This document shows positions 24,273 to 34,129 of a DNA stretch of 64,000 bases, one piece after another (positions within the stretch are counted from its first letter, which is position 1; each line of letters begins with the position of its first letter). The stretch comes from Tsukamurella sp. 1534. GTDB lineage: Bacteria > Actinomycetota > Actinomycetes > Mycobacteriales > Mycobacteriaceae. The notes under the pieces are model-generated. The model saw only the letters and a program-made list of their open reading frames with translations. It was not told where the DNA came from and searched no databases. The DNA is taken from contig NZ_HE997626.1 in the NCBI RefSeq assembly GCF_000312385.1, positions 1,662,711 to 1,726,710 on the forward strand, read 5' to 3'. The translations under genes and the position numbers were made by a program.

Positions 24273-24602
24273 ATGGCGCACGACGAGGGCCTGGCGGACC
24301 GGATACGCGACGCGATCGACGGCGAGCCGGGGATCACGGAGAAGCGGATGTTCGGCGGCCTGGCGTTCCTGGTGGACGGGCACATGGCGATCGCGGCCAA
24401 CAGTCGCGGCGAGGCCATGGTGCGCGTGCACCCGGACGCGGCGGACGAACTGCTCGGGCCGCACGTCACCAACACCGTGATGCGGGGGCGCGAGCTGCGC
24501 GGCTGGCTCGATCTGGCGAGCGATGCCACCGCCTCCGATGTGGAGCTCAGGGAGTGGGTGCGCCGGGGCGTGGACCACGCCCGCTCCCTCCCGCCGAAGT
24601 AG
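24273..24602 (+). CDS. TfoX N-terminal domain protein
   Basis: A 109-residue soluble protein with TEKRMFGGLAFLVDGHMAIA near residues 20-40, the hallmark of the TfoX N-terminal domain, and a C-terminal LREWVRRGVDHARSLP helix. ATG 24273 is preferred over GTG 24207, which would only add Arg-rich sequence. In proteobacteria TfoX activates competence; stand-alone N-domain proteins in actinobacteria have no settled role. It converges on the helicase gene with an 8-bp gap. Confidence 0.85.
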   Translation: MAHDEGLADRIRDAIDGEPGITEKRMFGGLAFLVDGHMAIAANSRGEAMVRVHPDAADELLGPHVTNTVMRGRELRGWLDLASDATASDVELREWVRRGVDHARSLPPK

Positions 24603-24609
24603 CGGCGCC

Positions 24610-26934
24610 TCAGCCCTTCGCGATGGCGGCCAGCACCAGGTCGAGCACCACGACGGCGCCGTCCTTGTCGAGCGGGTCGTTCCCGTTGCCGCACTTGGGC
24701 GACTGCACGCACGACGGGCAGCCCGACGGGCACTCGCACGCCGCGACCGCGTCCCGGGTGGCGACGAGCCACGTCGCGAGGGACTCGTAGCCCCGCTCGG
24801 CGAAGCCCGCGCCGCCGGGGTAGCCGTCGTACACGAAGATCGACGGCAGCCCCGTGTCCTCGTGCAGCGCAGTGGACAGGCCGCCGATGTCCCAGCGGTC
24901 GCAGGACGCCACCAGCGGCAGCAGGCCGATCGCCGCGTGCTCGGCGGCGTGCAGGGCGCCGGGCCACCGCTCCTCGGCGAGGCCGGCCCCGTCGAGCGCT
25001 TCCGGCGTCATGGTGAGCAGCGCGGCCTTGGTGGCCAGCGTCGTCTCCGGCAGGTCCAGCTCCACCGCGTCCAGCACCTCGCCCGAGCGCAGCGTGCGCA
25101 GGTAGCCCACGACTCGGCTCGTCACCTCCACCGAGACGAAGCCCGCCGTCACCTCGCCCAGCGCTTCGGAGGAGTGCGCCGCGGTCACGTGCACGTCCAG
25201 GTCCTCGCGCGCGGAGGTGGTCCACTCGGGCTCCTCGGCGTGCACCATCGCGAGGCCCTCGTCGAGGTCCAGCTCGTCCACCACGTACGACTCGCCCTGG
25301 TGCACGTGCACCGCGCCCTCGTGCACCGTCGACAGGGCGCGCGTGAAGTCGACCGTCCCCAGCAGCCTGCCGGTGGCCTCCTCGACGATCAGCACCTCGC
25401 TGCCCGCGCCGCCCCGGATGTTCACCCGCGCATGGGGATCCACTCCGGCGGCCAGGAAGTACCCCGCGGGCCGCTCCCGCAACAAGCCGTCGGCGGCGAG
25501 GCGCCCCACCACGTCGACCGCTCCGAGCTCGGTCACCTCCTCGCGGGTCAGCGGCAGCTCGCCCGCCGCGCACAACAGCTGCGGCCCCAGCACGTAGGGG
25601 TTCCACGGGTCGGTGATCGTGGCCTCCACGGGCCTGCCGAGCAGCGACTCCGGGTGGTGCACCAGGTAGGTGTCCAGCGGGTCGTCGCGCGCGATGAGCA
25701 GGATCAGCGAGCCCTGCCCGCGCCGGCCGCTGCGCCCGGCCTGCTGCCAGAACGAGGCGACGGTCCCGGGGAAGCCGGCCATGAGGACGGCGTCGAGGCC
25801 GGCGATGTCGACGCCCAGCTCCAGCGCGTTCGTGGTGGCGACGGCGAGCAGCGCACCGTCGTTGAGGCCCTCCTCCAGCCGGCGACGGTCCTCGGCCAGG
25901 TATCCGGCCCGGTACGCCGCGATCCGGGACGCGATCTCGGGAGCGGCCTCGGCGAGCATCCGGCGGGCCGAGAGCGCGACGGTCTCCGCGGACCGCCGGG
26001 ACCGGACGAACGCGAGCGTGCGCGCGCCCTCCACCGCGAGGTCGGCGACCATCCGCGACGCCTCGGTGGTGGCGGCGCGCCGCACGGGCGCGCCGTTCTC
26101 GCCCTCCAGGTCGGGGAGCAGCGGCGGCTCCCACAGCACGACGGTCCGCGGCCCGTGCGGGGACGAATCCTCGTCGACCGCAACGCAGTCCGCGCCGATC
26201 AGCCGCGACGCCGCGCCCGCGGGATCCGATGTGGTGGCCGAGGCGCAGATCACGGTGGGGCTGCTCCCGTACCGCGCCGCCACGCGCAGCAGCCGGCGCA
26301 GCACCAGCGCCGTGTGCGATCCGAAAACGCCGCGGTAGTGATGGCACTCGTCCACCACTACGTATTTCAGGCCCCGCAGGAAGCGTCCCCACTTCGCGTG
26401 CCGCGGAAGCAGTCCCACGTGCACCATGTCCGGGTTGGTGAACACCCAGCGGCTGTCGGAGCGGGCCCAGCGGCGCATCTCCTGCGAGGTGTCGCCGTCG
26501 TACATCGCGGGCGCGGCGTCGCCGATTCCGAAGTCGGCCGCGAGTCGCACCGCGGCCTTGTGCTGATCGGTGCCCAGCGCTTTCGTGGGGGAGAGGTACA
26601 GCACGGTGGCGCGCGGATCGTCGACGAGGGCGGCCAGTACGGGGAGTTGATACGCCAGCGATTTCCCGGACGCGGTGCCCGTCGATATCACCACGTGCCG
26701 GCCTGCGTGCGCGTGCTCGGCCGCATCCGCCTGGTGCCGCCAGGGCCGCTCGATTCCGTCCTCGACGAGTCCATCCCGCACGGCGGGCGGCAACCAGCCG
26801 GGCCAGTCCGCGAATTGGGCTCGACGTGACGGGATATCGGTCACATGGGTCAGGCCGTCGTTCCCCGGGCCCGCGCCGGCCTGGATGCGGGCGAGGAGTT
26901 CGCGTCCGAAAGTGTTGGGGTCCAACGCGATCAC
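24610..26934 (-). CDS. DEAD/DEAH-box helicase with C-terminal DUF1998 Cys cluster (MrfA/Rv3649-like)
   Basis: SF2 helicase of about 774 residues. STGTASGKS is the Walker A box, VVVDECHHY the DECH box, SPTKAL and STSATT-type motifs and QQAGRSGRRGQGS (motif VI) are present. The C-terminal part holds CECPSGCPSC and a further Cys in SPKCGNGNDPLDK, the four-Cys site of DUF1998 that defines MrfA-type repair helicases. GTG 26934 has GGAATCGAG upstream; TTG 27012 would add 26 residues. It is divergent from cspA, the same pairing as Rv3649 and Rv3648c. Likely 3'-5' DNA helicase in repair of bulky or crosslinked lesions. Confidence 0.9.
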   Translation of the reverse strand: MIALDPNTFGRELLARIQAGAGPGNDGLTHVTDIPSRRAQFADWPGWLPPAVRDGLVEDGIERPWRHQADAAEHAHAGRHVVISTGTASGKSLAYQLPVLAALVDDPRATVLYLSPTKALGTDQHKAAVRLAADFGIGDAAPAMYDGDTSQEMRRWARSDSRWVFTNPDMVHVGLLPRHAKWGRFLRGLKYVVVDECHHYRGVFGSHTALVLRRLLRVAARYGSSPTVICASATTSDPAGAASRLIGADCVAVDEDSSPHGPRTVVLWEPPLLPDLEGENGAPVRRAATTEASRMVADLAVEGARTLAFVRSRRSAETVALSARRMLAEAAPEIASRIAAYRAGYLAEDRRRLEEGLNDGALLAVATTNALELGVDIAGLDAVLMAGFPGTVASFWQQAGRSGRRGQGSLILLIARDDPLDTYLVHHPESLLGRPVEATITDPWNPYVLGPQLLCAAGELPLTREEVTELGAVDVVGRLAADGLLRERPAGYFLAAGVDPHARVNIRGGAGSEVLIVEEATGRLLGTVDFTRALSTVHEGAVHVHQGESYVVDELDLDEGLAMVHAEEPEWTTSAREDLDVHVTAAHSSEALGEVTAGFVSVEVTSRVVGYLRTLRSGEVLDAVELDLPETTLATKAALLTMTPEALDGAGLAEERWPGALHAAEHAAIGLLPLVASCDRWDIGGLSTALHEDTGLPSIFVYDGYPGGAGFAERGYESLATWLVATRDAVAACECPSGCPSCVQSPKCGNGNDPLDKDGAVVVLDLVLAAIAKG

Positions 26935-27225
26935 CTCGATTCCGGGGCCCGGCTCCACGGCCGCGACGCCGGCCGTCACGGCGATCCGCCAGTCTACTCG
27001 GAGGTCGAACAAGGGGACGAAACGTCGGACGCGGGGTTAACGGAGGGCGAATTCCGCCCGCCCGCTGTCGCTTCGTTCGAAATCGTGATTGACTGTATGC
27101 GGTCGCAGCTCCCGCCGGGGGTCCTATGGACCATCGGGGGATCGATGTTGCGGGCGTGGTACTGAAGGTTTTTGTGTGCGGGTCTCCGCAAACGGCTCCA
27201 GAAAGTATGGCGGCCGGAACCGGCC

Positions 27226-27281
27226 AGGAACCCGTCCCCTCGGGGATGAGTTCCTACACCGGTAGAAAGACAAGTTAGGAA
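27226..27281 (+). promoter_or_regulatory. cspA leader: nested hairpin with alternative pairing to the ribosome site
   Basis: AGGAAC (27226-27231) pairs with GTTCCT (27250-27255), enclosing TCCCC-TC-GGGGA (27235-27246). The same strand TTCCTA (27251-27256) is complementary to TAGGAA (27276-27281), which contains the Shine-Dalgarno sequence 9 bases before the cspA ATG. The two pairings are exclusive, so the leader could switch between an open and a closed ribosome site. Confidence 0.45.
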
Positions 27282-27289
27282 ACATCTCA

Positions 27290-27493
27290 ATGGCACAGGG
27301 AACTGTGAAGTGGTTCAACGCGGAGAAGGGCTTCGGCTTCATCGCACCGGCCGACGGCTCGGATGACGTGTTCGTCCACTACTCGGAGATCCAGGGCAAC
27401 GGCTTCCGTACGCTCGAGGAGAACCAGCAGGTCGAGTTCGAGGTCGGCCAGGGCACCAAGGGCCCGCAGGCCACCGGCGTCCGCGCCCTCTAA
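27290..27493 (+). CDS. cspA: Cold-shock protein CspA
   Basis: A 67-residue single OB-fold RNA/DNA chaperone. The nucleic-acid motifs KGFGFI (RNP1, residues 14-19) and VFVHYS (RNP2, about 28-33) are intact. It melts secondary structure in mRNA during cold or growth change. ATG follows TTAGGAAAC. The divergent helicase start leaves about 280-350 bp of leader and promoter, long for so short a gene, as is common for cold-shock genes. A strong hairpin terminator follows. Orthologue of Rv3648c by position. Confidence 0.97.
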   Translation: MAQGTVKWFNAEKGFGFIAPADGSDDVFVHYSEIQGNGFRTLEENQQVEFEVGQGTKGPQATGVRAL

Positions 27494-27528
27494 GAAACCT
27501 TTAACGCCACGCGATAAGCGTTTCTCGC

Positions 27529-27560
27529 TTCACCCCCTCGCCTTCAGGCCAGGGGGTGAA
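27529..27560 (+). terminator. cspA terminator
   Basis: TTCACCCCCT (27529-27538) pairs with AGGGGGTGAA (27551-27560), and the loop itself contains GCC-TTCA-GGC. It begins 35 bp after the cspA stop. It is followed by AGTGTATTT. Confidence 0.85.
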
Positions 27561-27633
27561 AGTGTATTTCGGGACGGTCACGACAGAGTGTCGACCTCGG
27601 TGCCGTAGTCCCCGGAGCACTACGCTTCAACTC

Positions 27634-28209
27634 GTGTCCCAATTGTCACTCTTCTCGGCCGAACAGACCGCGCCGTCGCCGCGCGATCTGGCCGGGTTGC
27701 TCGCGACCACGGGACAGATCGTCCACTTGGGCGGCGCGGCCCGCGTCTCCGTCGTCGTCGCCGATCTCTGGCGCGCCGAGGCGATCGCCGCGCTGATCGA
27801 CGAGGCGGGGCTGCGGTCGCAGATCGGGACCTCCGATGAGGGCACCCCGCTGGTCCGGACGCTCGCGGCGCCCGAACTGCAGCCGATGGCGCTGGAATGG
27901 ACCCGGGGCGCGGCCAAGACCGCCCCGCCCGCCTGGGTGCCCGGCCCCCGTGCGCTCCGGGCCTGGGCGCTCGCGACCGGCGACGTCGACGGCGCGCACT
28001 ACCTGCTGCCGCTCGATCCGCACGCCCCCGAGTCCGCGCCCGTGCTCGCGACGGCACTCATGCGCGCCGGCGTCGCGCCCACCCTGGTGGGCACCAGGGG
28101 CACGAAACCGGGCCTCCGGGTGTCGGGGCACCGTCGTCTCCTGCGCCTGCGGGAGAGCATCGGCGACCCGCCCGGCCCGGACGCCGCGGCCCACTGGCCG
28201 CAGCCCTGA
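27634..28209 (+). CDS. Conserved hypothetical protein (Rv3647c position)
   Basis: A 191-residue soluble protein starting GTG 27634 ([10 protein letters not shown]). It has an N-terminal helical part with [24 protein letters not shown] and a C-terminal Arg-rich domain ([19 protein letters not shown]). It lies between cspA and topA, the same slot as Rv3647c in M. tuberculosis. No catalytic motif is obvious. The long frame upstream of the GTG runs across the cspA terminator and is not credible as coding. Confidence 0.78.
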   Translation: MSQLSLFSAEQTAPSPRDLAGLLATTGQIVHLGGAARVSVVVADLWRAEAIAALIDEAGLRSQIGTSDEGTPLVRTLAAPELQPMALEWTRGAAKTAPPAWVPGPRALRAWALATGDVDGAHYLLPLDPHAPESAPVLATALMRAGVAPTLVGTRGTKPGLRVSGHRRLLRLRESIGDPPGPDAAAHWPQP

Positions 28210-28370
28210 CCCGGCGTCGTCCGGGTTGTGCGGCGAGGTGCGCAGTGGACCCTGTATATAAGGTGGAGCAAAAGGTGCGGCAGAATGTGCACCCGATGAC
28301 CACCGAGTCGGACGTGACACGGGAGGTCCAGGTGGTGCACTGACGCCACCGGGAGACGGCAGGAGGGGCC

Positions 28371-31316
28371 ATGGCGGCACGCGGAAATGGATCGGCCGGC
28401 GACGGATTGCAGCGCCTCGTGATCGTGGAGTCCCCCGCCAAGGGCAAGAAGATCGGCGACTTCCTGGGGCCGAACTACACGGTCCGGGCGTCGATGGGGC
28501 ACATCCGTGACCTCCCGAGCCGGGACAACCCGCTCCCCGAGGCCGACCAGGGCAAGTCCTGGTCGCGGCTCGGCGTGGACGTGGACCACGACTTCGAGGC
28601 CCACTACGTGACGTCCGCCAGCAAGCGCTCCACCGTCTCCGAACTGAAGTCCCTGCTCAAGCAGGCCGACGAGCTCTACCTCGCGACGGACGGTGACCGC
28701 GAGGGCGAGGCCATCGCGTGGCACCTGCAGGAGGTGCTCAAGCCGAAGGTCCCGGTCAAGCGGATGGTGTTCCACGAGATCACCCAGCAGGCCATCCAGG
28801 CCGCCGCGCAGGAGCCGCGCGAGCTCGACATGAACCTCGTCGACGCGCAGGAGACCCGCCGCATCCTCGACCGGCTCTACGGCTACGAGGTCAGCCCCGT
28901 GCTGTGGCGCAAGGTCAACCAGGGCCTCTCGGCCGGGCGCGTGCAGTCCGTCGCGACCCGGATCATCGTCGACCGGGAGCGCGAGCGGATCGCCTTCCGC
29001 ACCGCCGGGTACTGGGATATCGCGGCCCAGCTCGACGCCGGCGCCGAGGCCACGCCCCGCGCGTTCGGCGCCCGCCTGGTCACCGTCGACGGCGACCGCG
29101 TGGCCACCGGCCGCGACTTCGACGCGCAGGGCCGGCTCAAGAAGCCGTCCGGGATCACCGTGCTCGACGGTGCGCGGGCGAACGCGCTCGTCGAGGGCCT
29201 GCAGGGCGCCAGCCTGACGGTGACCTCCGTCGAGGAGAAGCCGTACACCCGCAAGCCCTACGCGCCCTTCATGACCTCCACCCTGCAGCAGGAGGCGAGC
29301 CGCAAGCTGCGGTTCAACACCGACCGCACCATGCAGATCGCGCAGCGCCTCTACGAGGGCGGCTACATCACCTACATGCGTACCGACTCGACCACGCTGT
29401 CGGAGACGGCCATCGCCGCCGCCCGCGACCAGGCGCGGCAGCTGTACGGCGCGGACTACGTGCACCCCACCCCGCGGCAGTACACCCGCAAGGTGAAGAA
29501 CGCGCAGGAGGCGCACGAGGCGATCCGCCCCGCGGGCGAGACCTTCCAGACCCCGGGCGCGCTGGCGTCCGTGCTCAACTCCGACGAGTTCCGGCTCTAC
29601 GAGCTGATCTGGCAGCGCACCGTCGCCTCCCAGATGGCCGACGTCAAGGGCACCACGCTGAGCCTGCGGATCGGCGGCACGGCCTCGTCGGGCGAGGCCT
29701 GCGAGTTCGCCGCGTCCGGCCGCACCATCACGTTCCCGGGCTTCCTCTCGGCCTACGTCGAGACGGTCGACGACCAGTCCGGCGGCGAGGCCGACGACGC
29801 GGAATCCCGTCTGCCGCAGCTGGTCAAGGGCCAGAAGGTCACGGCCGCAGAGCTGGCCGCGGCCGACCACGTGACCAGCCCGCCCGCGCGGTACACCGAG
29901 GCCTCGCTGGTCAAGACCCTCGAAGAGCTGGGCATCGGCCGCCCGTCGACCTACGCCTCGATCATCAAGACGATCCAGGACCGCGGCTACGTCGTGAAGA
30001 AGGGCAACGCCCTCGTCCCGCAGTGGGTCGCCTTCGCCGTGATCGGACTGCTTGAGGGCCACTTCGGCGGCCTGGTCGACTACAACTTCACCGCCTCGAT
30101 GGAGGACGACCTCGACGAGATCGCCGGCGGCCGCGAGGGCCGGGTCGACTGGCTCACGAGGTTCTACTTCGGCGACGGTGGGCCCGGCGGTGACGGCGCG
30201 GCGGTCTCCGGCGCCGACGGCCCGGGCCCCGACAGCCCCGGCCTGAAGAACCTCGTCGCCACGAACCTCGACGCGATCGACGCCCGGGAGATCAACTCGA
30301 TCCCGCTGTACACGGACGCCGACGGCAACGTCGTCTACGTGCGCGTGGGCCGCTACGGCCCGTACCTGGAGCGCACCGTCACGGGCGACAAGGGCGAGCC
30401 CGAGGTGCAGCGCGCCAACATCCTCGCGTCGATGACGCCCGACGAGCTCACCGAGGAGGTCGCGGAGAAGCTGTTCGCGACCCCGCAGGACGGCCGCCCG
30501 CTGGGCGTGGACCCCGCCACCGGTCACGAGATCGTCGCGAAGGAGGGCCGATTCGGCCCGTACGTCACGGAGATCCTGCCGGAGCCCGAGAAGGACGCCG
30601 ACGCGGAGAACCTCGACGAGGCGGCGAAGCCGAAGACGCGCAAGAAGAAGGCCGACGGCCCCAAGCCGCGCACCGGCTCGCTCCTCAAGACCATGGACAT
30701 CGAGACCGTCACCCTCGAGGACGCGCTGCGGCTGCTGTCGCTGCCGCGCGTCGTGGGCGTCGACCCCGAGTCCAACGAGGAGATCACCGCCCAGAACGGC
30801 CGTTACGGGCCGTACCTGAAGAAGGGCACCGACTCCCGCTCGCTGGCCACCGAGGAGCAGATGTTCACGGTGACCCTCGAGGAGGCGCTCAAGCTGTACG
30901 CCGAGCCGAAGCGACGGGGCCGCGGCGCCGCCGCCGCGCCGCCGCTGCGCGAGCTGGGCAACGACCCGGTCTCCGGCAACGCCATGGTGATCAAGGACGG
31001 CCGGTTCGGTCCGTACGTCACCGACGGGGAGACCAACGCCTCGCTCCGCAAGGGCGACGAGGTCGCGTCGATCACCGACGAGCGCGCGTCCGAGCTCCTC
31101 GCGGACCGTCGCGCCCGCGGTCCGGTGAAGAAGAAGGCCACCAAGAAGGCGGCGGCCAAGAAGGCGCCCGCCAAGAAGACGGCGGCGAAGAAGGCCCCGG
31201 CCAAGAAGGCGGCGGCCAAGAAGACCGTCGCGAAGAAGGCCACGGCCACGAAATCGGCTGCGAAGAAGGCGCCGGCGAAGAAGGCCGCCGAGACGTCGGC
31301 CGACGAGACGGTCTAG
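28371..31316 (+). CDS. topA: DNA topoisomerase I
   Basis: Type IA topoisomerase of 981 residues that relaxes negative supercoils. The Toprim domain shows [13 protein letters not shown] and [13 protein letters not shown] (metal-binding acidic triad); the active-site Tyr is in [10 protein letters not shown] near residue 330. Instead of zinc fingers, the C-terminal part has four repeats with RYGPYL/RFGPYV cores, as in mycobacterial enzymes, and then a tail of about 55 residues of KKA/AKK repeats that would bind DNA or RNA polymerase. ATG follows AGGAGGGGCC. It converges with the cyclase gene, three bases apart. Essential enzyme. Confidence 0.98.
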   Translation: MAARGNGSAGDGLQRLVIVESPAKGKKIGDFLGPNYTVRASMGHIRDLPSRDNPLPEADQGKSWSRLGVDVDHDFEAHYVTSASKRSTVSELKSLLKQADELYLATDGDREGEAIAWHLQEVLKPKVPVKRMVFHEITQQAIQAAAQEPRELDMNLVDAQETRRILDRLYGYEVSPVLWRKVNQGLSAGRVQSVATRIIVDRERERIAFRTAGYWDIAAQLDAGAEATPRAFGARLVTVDGDRVATGRDFDAQGRLKKPSGITVLDGARANALVEGLQGASLTVTSVEEKPYTRKPYAPFMTSTLQQEASRKLRFNTDRTMQIAQRLYEGGYITYMRTDSTTLSETAIAAARDQARQLYGADYVHPTPRQYTRKVKNAQEAHEAIRPAGETFQTPGALASVLNSDEFRLYELIWQRTVASQMADVKGTTLSLRIGGTASSGEACEFAASGRTITFPGFLSAYVETVDDQSGGEADDAESRLPQLVKGQKVTAAELAAADHVTSPPARYTEASLVKTLEELGIGRPSTYASIIKTIQDRGYVVKKGNALVPQWVAFAVIGLLEGHFGGLVDYNFTASMEDDLDEIAGGREGRVDWLTRFYFGDGGPGGDGAAVSGADGPGPDSPGLKNLVATNLDAIDAREINSIPLYTDADGNVVYVRVGRYGPYLERTVTGDKGEPEVQRANILASMTPDELTEEVAEKLFATPQDGRPLGVDPATGHEIVAKEGRFGPYVTEILPEPEKDADAENLDEAAKPKTRKKKADGPKPRTGSLLKTMDIETVTLEDALRLLSLPRVVGVDPESNEEITAQNGRYGPYLKKGTDSRSLATEEQMFTVTLEEALKLYAEPKRRGRGAAAAPPLRELGNDPVSGNAMVIKDGRFGPYVTDGETNASLRKGDEVASITDERASELLADRRARGPVKKKATKKAAAKKAPAKKTAAKKAPAKKAAAKKTVAKKATATKSAAKKAPAKKAAETSADETV

Positions 31317-31319
31317 CGC

Positions 31320-32852
31320 TCAGTCCACGTCGAGCGGGCGGGCCAGCTGGGTGAGCTGGCCGCGCCCGCGCAACTCGATGGCCTCTCCGAGGCTCCACAG
31401 CGCCTGCTCCGCCTCCGTGGAGGCCTCCACGGCCCGACCGGCGGCCAGCAGGCTCGACGGTTCCGATTTGGCGATCTCGGTGATCCGCGCGGCCTCGTTC
31501 ACCGGGTCGCCGATCACGGTGTACTCGAACCGGGCCTTCGCGCCGATGTGCCCGGCCACCACCTGGCCGGCGGAGACGCCGATGCCGAAGCCGGTGCCGC
31601 CGAGCACGTCGCGCAGCTGGAACCGCATCTCGCGTGCCGCGGCGAGGGCCGCACCCGCCGCGTCGGGGTGCGGCAGGGGCGCGCCGAAGATGGCCAGCGC
31701 AGCGTCGCCCTGGAACTTGTTGACGAAGCCGCCGTGCAGGTCCACCAGGTCCACGACCACCTTGAAGAAGTCGTTGAGCAGGTCCACCACCGCCGCGGGC
31801 TCCTCGGTGACGGCGAGGCGGGTGGACCCGACCAGGTCCACGAACAGCACGCCCACCTCGCGGATCTCGCCGCCCAGGTGGGTGCCGTGCTCCAGGGCCT
31901 GGCGCGCCACGTCCTGCCCCACGTAGCGGCCGAACATGTCGCGCATCCGCTGCCGCTCGGCCAGGTCGTGCACCATGTCGTTGAACCCGGCCTGCAGCAG
32001 GCCCAGCTCGCTGGAGTCGTAGATCTTCACCGACGCCCGGAAGTCCCCGTCGCGCACCTTGCGCTGCGCCTGGAACAGGTCGCGGATGGGGTCGCCGATG
32101 GACTTCGCGGCACGCACGGTGCCCAGCAGGCCGGCCGCCAGCGCCACCAGCGACAGCAGCAACACCGGGTCGATCGCGGTGTCGGCGTCCTCGTCGACCA
32201 GGCCGAGGTTCTGCGAGAACACCACCATGAGGATGCCCAGGATGGGCGTCGCGGTGCCCAGCACCCAACTCAGCAGGATGCGGCTGGTGACGGACAGCCC
32301 CGCGGTGCCCTGCGGTTCCTGCGCCAGCGCCGCGACGGTGATCGGGCGGAGCACGCGCTCGGTCTGCATGTAGCTCAGGGCGCAGGTCGTGGTGGCGCCG
32401 AGGAACACCGTCATCGCGATCACCACGGGCGTTCCGCGCGGCGCGTCGATGTTGATGAGCACGAAGATCGCGCCGCCGATGAGCCACAGCACGGCCTGCA
32501 GCATCGCCATCCGGCCGGGCAGGGTCAGGGCACGACGGGAGATGTCCGGATCGTTCGGTGCGCTGCGCCTGTGCCAGCGCAGCACGGGCAGCACCATGCG
32601 CAGCCCCACGAAAGCGCCGCCGATCGTCGAGACCAGCAGGTACACCACGAAGACCATGAGGTTGAGGACGCTGATCCCCTGCAACTGCACCGACTGGTTG
32701 ACGGGCAGCGCGAACCGCAGGAAACCGAACACGAACACCGCTCCGAGGATGTTCGAGCGCAGGATGTCGAGCGCGAAGATCGGCCACGGTGTCTTGGCCA
32801 GCCAGCGCGCCAGCCGCAACCCGCGACTGAGTCTGCTGTCTGGTGTGGCCAC
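31320..32852 (-). CDS. Membrane adenylate cyclase, class III with HAMP domain (Rv3645-like)
   Basis: A 510-residue enzyme. Six membrane segments (about residues 15-260) are followed by a HAMP linker and the class III catalytic domain: FVDLVGST holds the first metal Asp, VNKFQGDAALAIFG the adenine-selecting Lys and second Asp, and GDPVNEAARITEIA the adenine-contact Asp and transition-state Asn/Arg. It should make cAMP in response to membrane state; in M. tuberculosis the orthologue Rv3645 is tied to fatty-acid and cholesterol-linked cAMP (from memory). Divergent from holB with a 53-bp gap, as in mycobacteria. Confidence 0.95.
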   Translation of the reverse strand: MATPDSRLSRGLRLARWLAKTPWPIFALDILRSNILGAVFVFGFLRFALPVNQSVQLQGISVLNLMVFVVYLLVSTIGGAFVGLRMVLPVLRWHRRSAPNDPDISRRALTLPGRMAMLQAVLWLIGGAIFVLINIDAPRGTPVVIAMTVFLGATTTCALSYMQTERVLRPITVAALAQEPQGTAGLSVTSRILLSWVLGTATPILGILMVVFSQNLGLVDEDADTAIDPVLLLSLVALAAGLLGTVRAAKSIGDPIRDLFQAQRKVRDGDFRASVKIYDSSELGLLQAGFNDMVHDLAERQRMRDMFGRYVGQDVARQALEHGTHLGGEIREVGVLFVDLVGSTRLAVTEEPAAVVDLLNDFFKVVVDLVDLHGGFVNKFQGDAALAIFGAPLPHPDAAGAALAAAREMRFQLRDVLGGTGFGIGVSAGQVVAGHIGAKARFEYTVIGDPVNEAARITEIAKSEPSSLLAAGRAVEASTEAEQALWSLGEAIELRGRGQLTQLARPLDVD

Positions 32853-32905
32853 GGGTCCAACTTAGCGTGCGCTTCGTCTCGAACGGGAGGGCTAGGCTGG
32901 GTGGC

Positions 32906-34126
32906 GTGAGTGGGGTGTTCGAACGGCTGGTGGGCCAGGAGGCCGTGGTGACGGGGCTGCGGGCCGCCGCCGCGGCCGCACGCGTGGTGGTCGAGAGTTC
33001 CGGCACGGTGGCCGATCTCGCCGGTTCGGCGATGACCCATGCCTGGCTGTTCACCGGCCCTCCCGGATCGGGCCGTTCCGTGGCGGCGCGTGCCCTCGCG
33101 GCGGCGCTGCAGTGCGACGACCCGACGGTGCCGGGCTGCGGTCAATGCCGCGCCTGCACGACGGTGCTGGCCGGGACCCATGCCGACGTGCGGTCCATCG
33201 CCCCCGACGGGCTGTCGATCGCGGTCAAGCAGATGCGTGAGGTGGTCGCCGACGCATCCCGCCGGCCGTCCGTCGGGAACTGGCAGATCGTGCTCATCGA
33301 GGACGCGGACAGGCTCACCGAACAGGCGGGCAACGCGCTGCTGAAGATGGTGGAGGAACCGCCCGCGCAGACCATCGTCCTGCTGTGCGCGCCCACGGTC
33401 GATCCCGAGGACATCTCGGTCACCCTGAAGTCCCGGTGCCGGCATGTGCCGTTGGTCACTCCGTCGGCACCGGCCATCGCCGCAGTGCTCGAACGGGACG
33501 GCATCGAACCCGAGCGGGCGCAGTGGGCGGCGGGCGTCGCCGGCGGCCACGTCGGGCGGGCGAAGCGCCTCGCGACCGATCCCGAGGCGCAGAAACAGCG
33601 CCGGCAGGCGCTGGGGCTGGCCCGGGCGGCCACCTCCGAGGGCGTCTACGGCGTCGTGGAGCAGCTGCTGCGGGACGCCGAGGCCGTGGCCAAGGAGATC
33701 AACGCCGATCTCAACGAGCGCGAGACCGAGGAGCTCAAGACGGCCCTCGGCGCGGGCGGCTCGGGCCGCGGCACCGCGGGCGTGATGCGGGGCTCCGCCG
33801 GCCAGCTCAAGGACCTCGAGCGCCGGCAGAAGGCGCGCGGCACGCGCACCGTCCGCGATTCCCTCGACCGGGCGCTCATCGACCTGGCCGCACTGTTCCG
33901 CGACGCGCTGGTGCAGGGGACGGGCGCGGAGGTCACGCTCATGCATCCCGACGAGGCGGAGCAGACGCGCAGGCTGGCCGGATACGCGCGGCCCGAGGGG
34001 CTGCTGCGGTGCGTGGAGTCGGTGCTGGACTGTCGCGAGGCCATCGACCTCAACGTCAAGCCCGTGGTGGCGCTCGACGCGATGGCCGCCGGTGTGTCCA
34101 CGGCGCTGCGGGACTACCGCCGGTAG
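32906..34126 (+). CDS. holB: DNA polymerase III delta' subunit
   Basis: Clamp-loader subunit, 406 residues, AAA+ fold. FTGPPGSGRSVAARAL is the P-loop; CDDPTVPGCGQCRAC forms the zinc-binding Cys4 module; IEDADRLTEQAGNALLKMVEEPP is the Walker B/sensor region; SRCRHV carries the SRC motif. GTG 32906 fits the conserved VFERLVGQE beginning. It loads the sliding clamp for replication. The position next to the adenylate cyclase is that of Rv3644c. Confidence 0.96.
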   Translation: MSGVFERLVGQEAVVTGLRAAAAAARVVVESSGTVADLAGSAMTHAWLFTGPPGSGRSVAARALAAALQCDDPTVPGCGQCRACTTVLAGTHADVRSIAPDGLSIAVKQMREVVADASRRPSVGNWQIVLIEDADRLTEQAGNALLKMVEEPPAQTIVLLCAPTVDPEDISVTLKSRCRHVPLVTPSAPAIAAVLERDGIEPERAQWAAGVAGGHVGRAKRLATDPEAQKQRRQALGLARAATSEGVYGVVEQLLRDAEAVAKEINADLNERETEELKTALGAGGSGRGTAGVMRGSAGQLKDLERRQKARGTRTVRDSLDRALIDLAALFRDALVQGTGAEVTLMHPDEAEQTRRLAGYARPEGLLRCVESVLDCREAIDLNVKPVVALDAMAAGVSTALRDYRR

Positions 34127-34129
34127 CCG

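Noticed and set aside
28296-28343. 15-codon leader peptide upstream of topA
   Set aside because: No ribosome site and no attenuator-like structure; likely chance.
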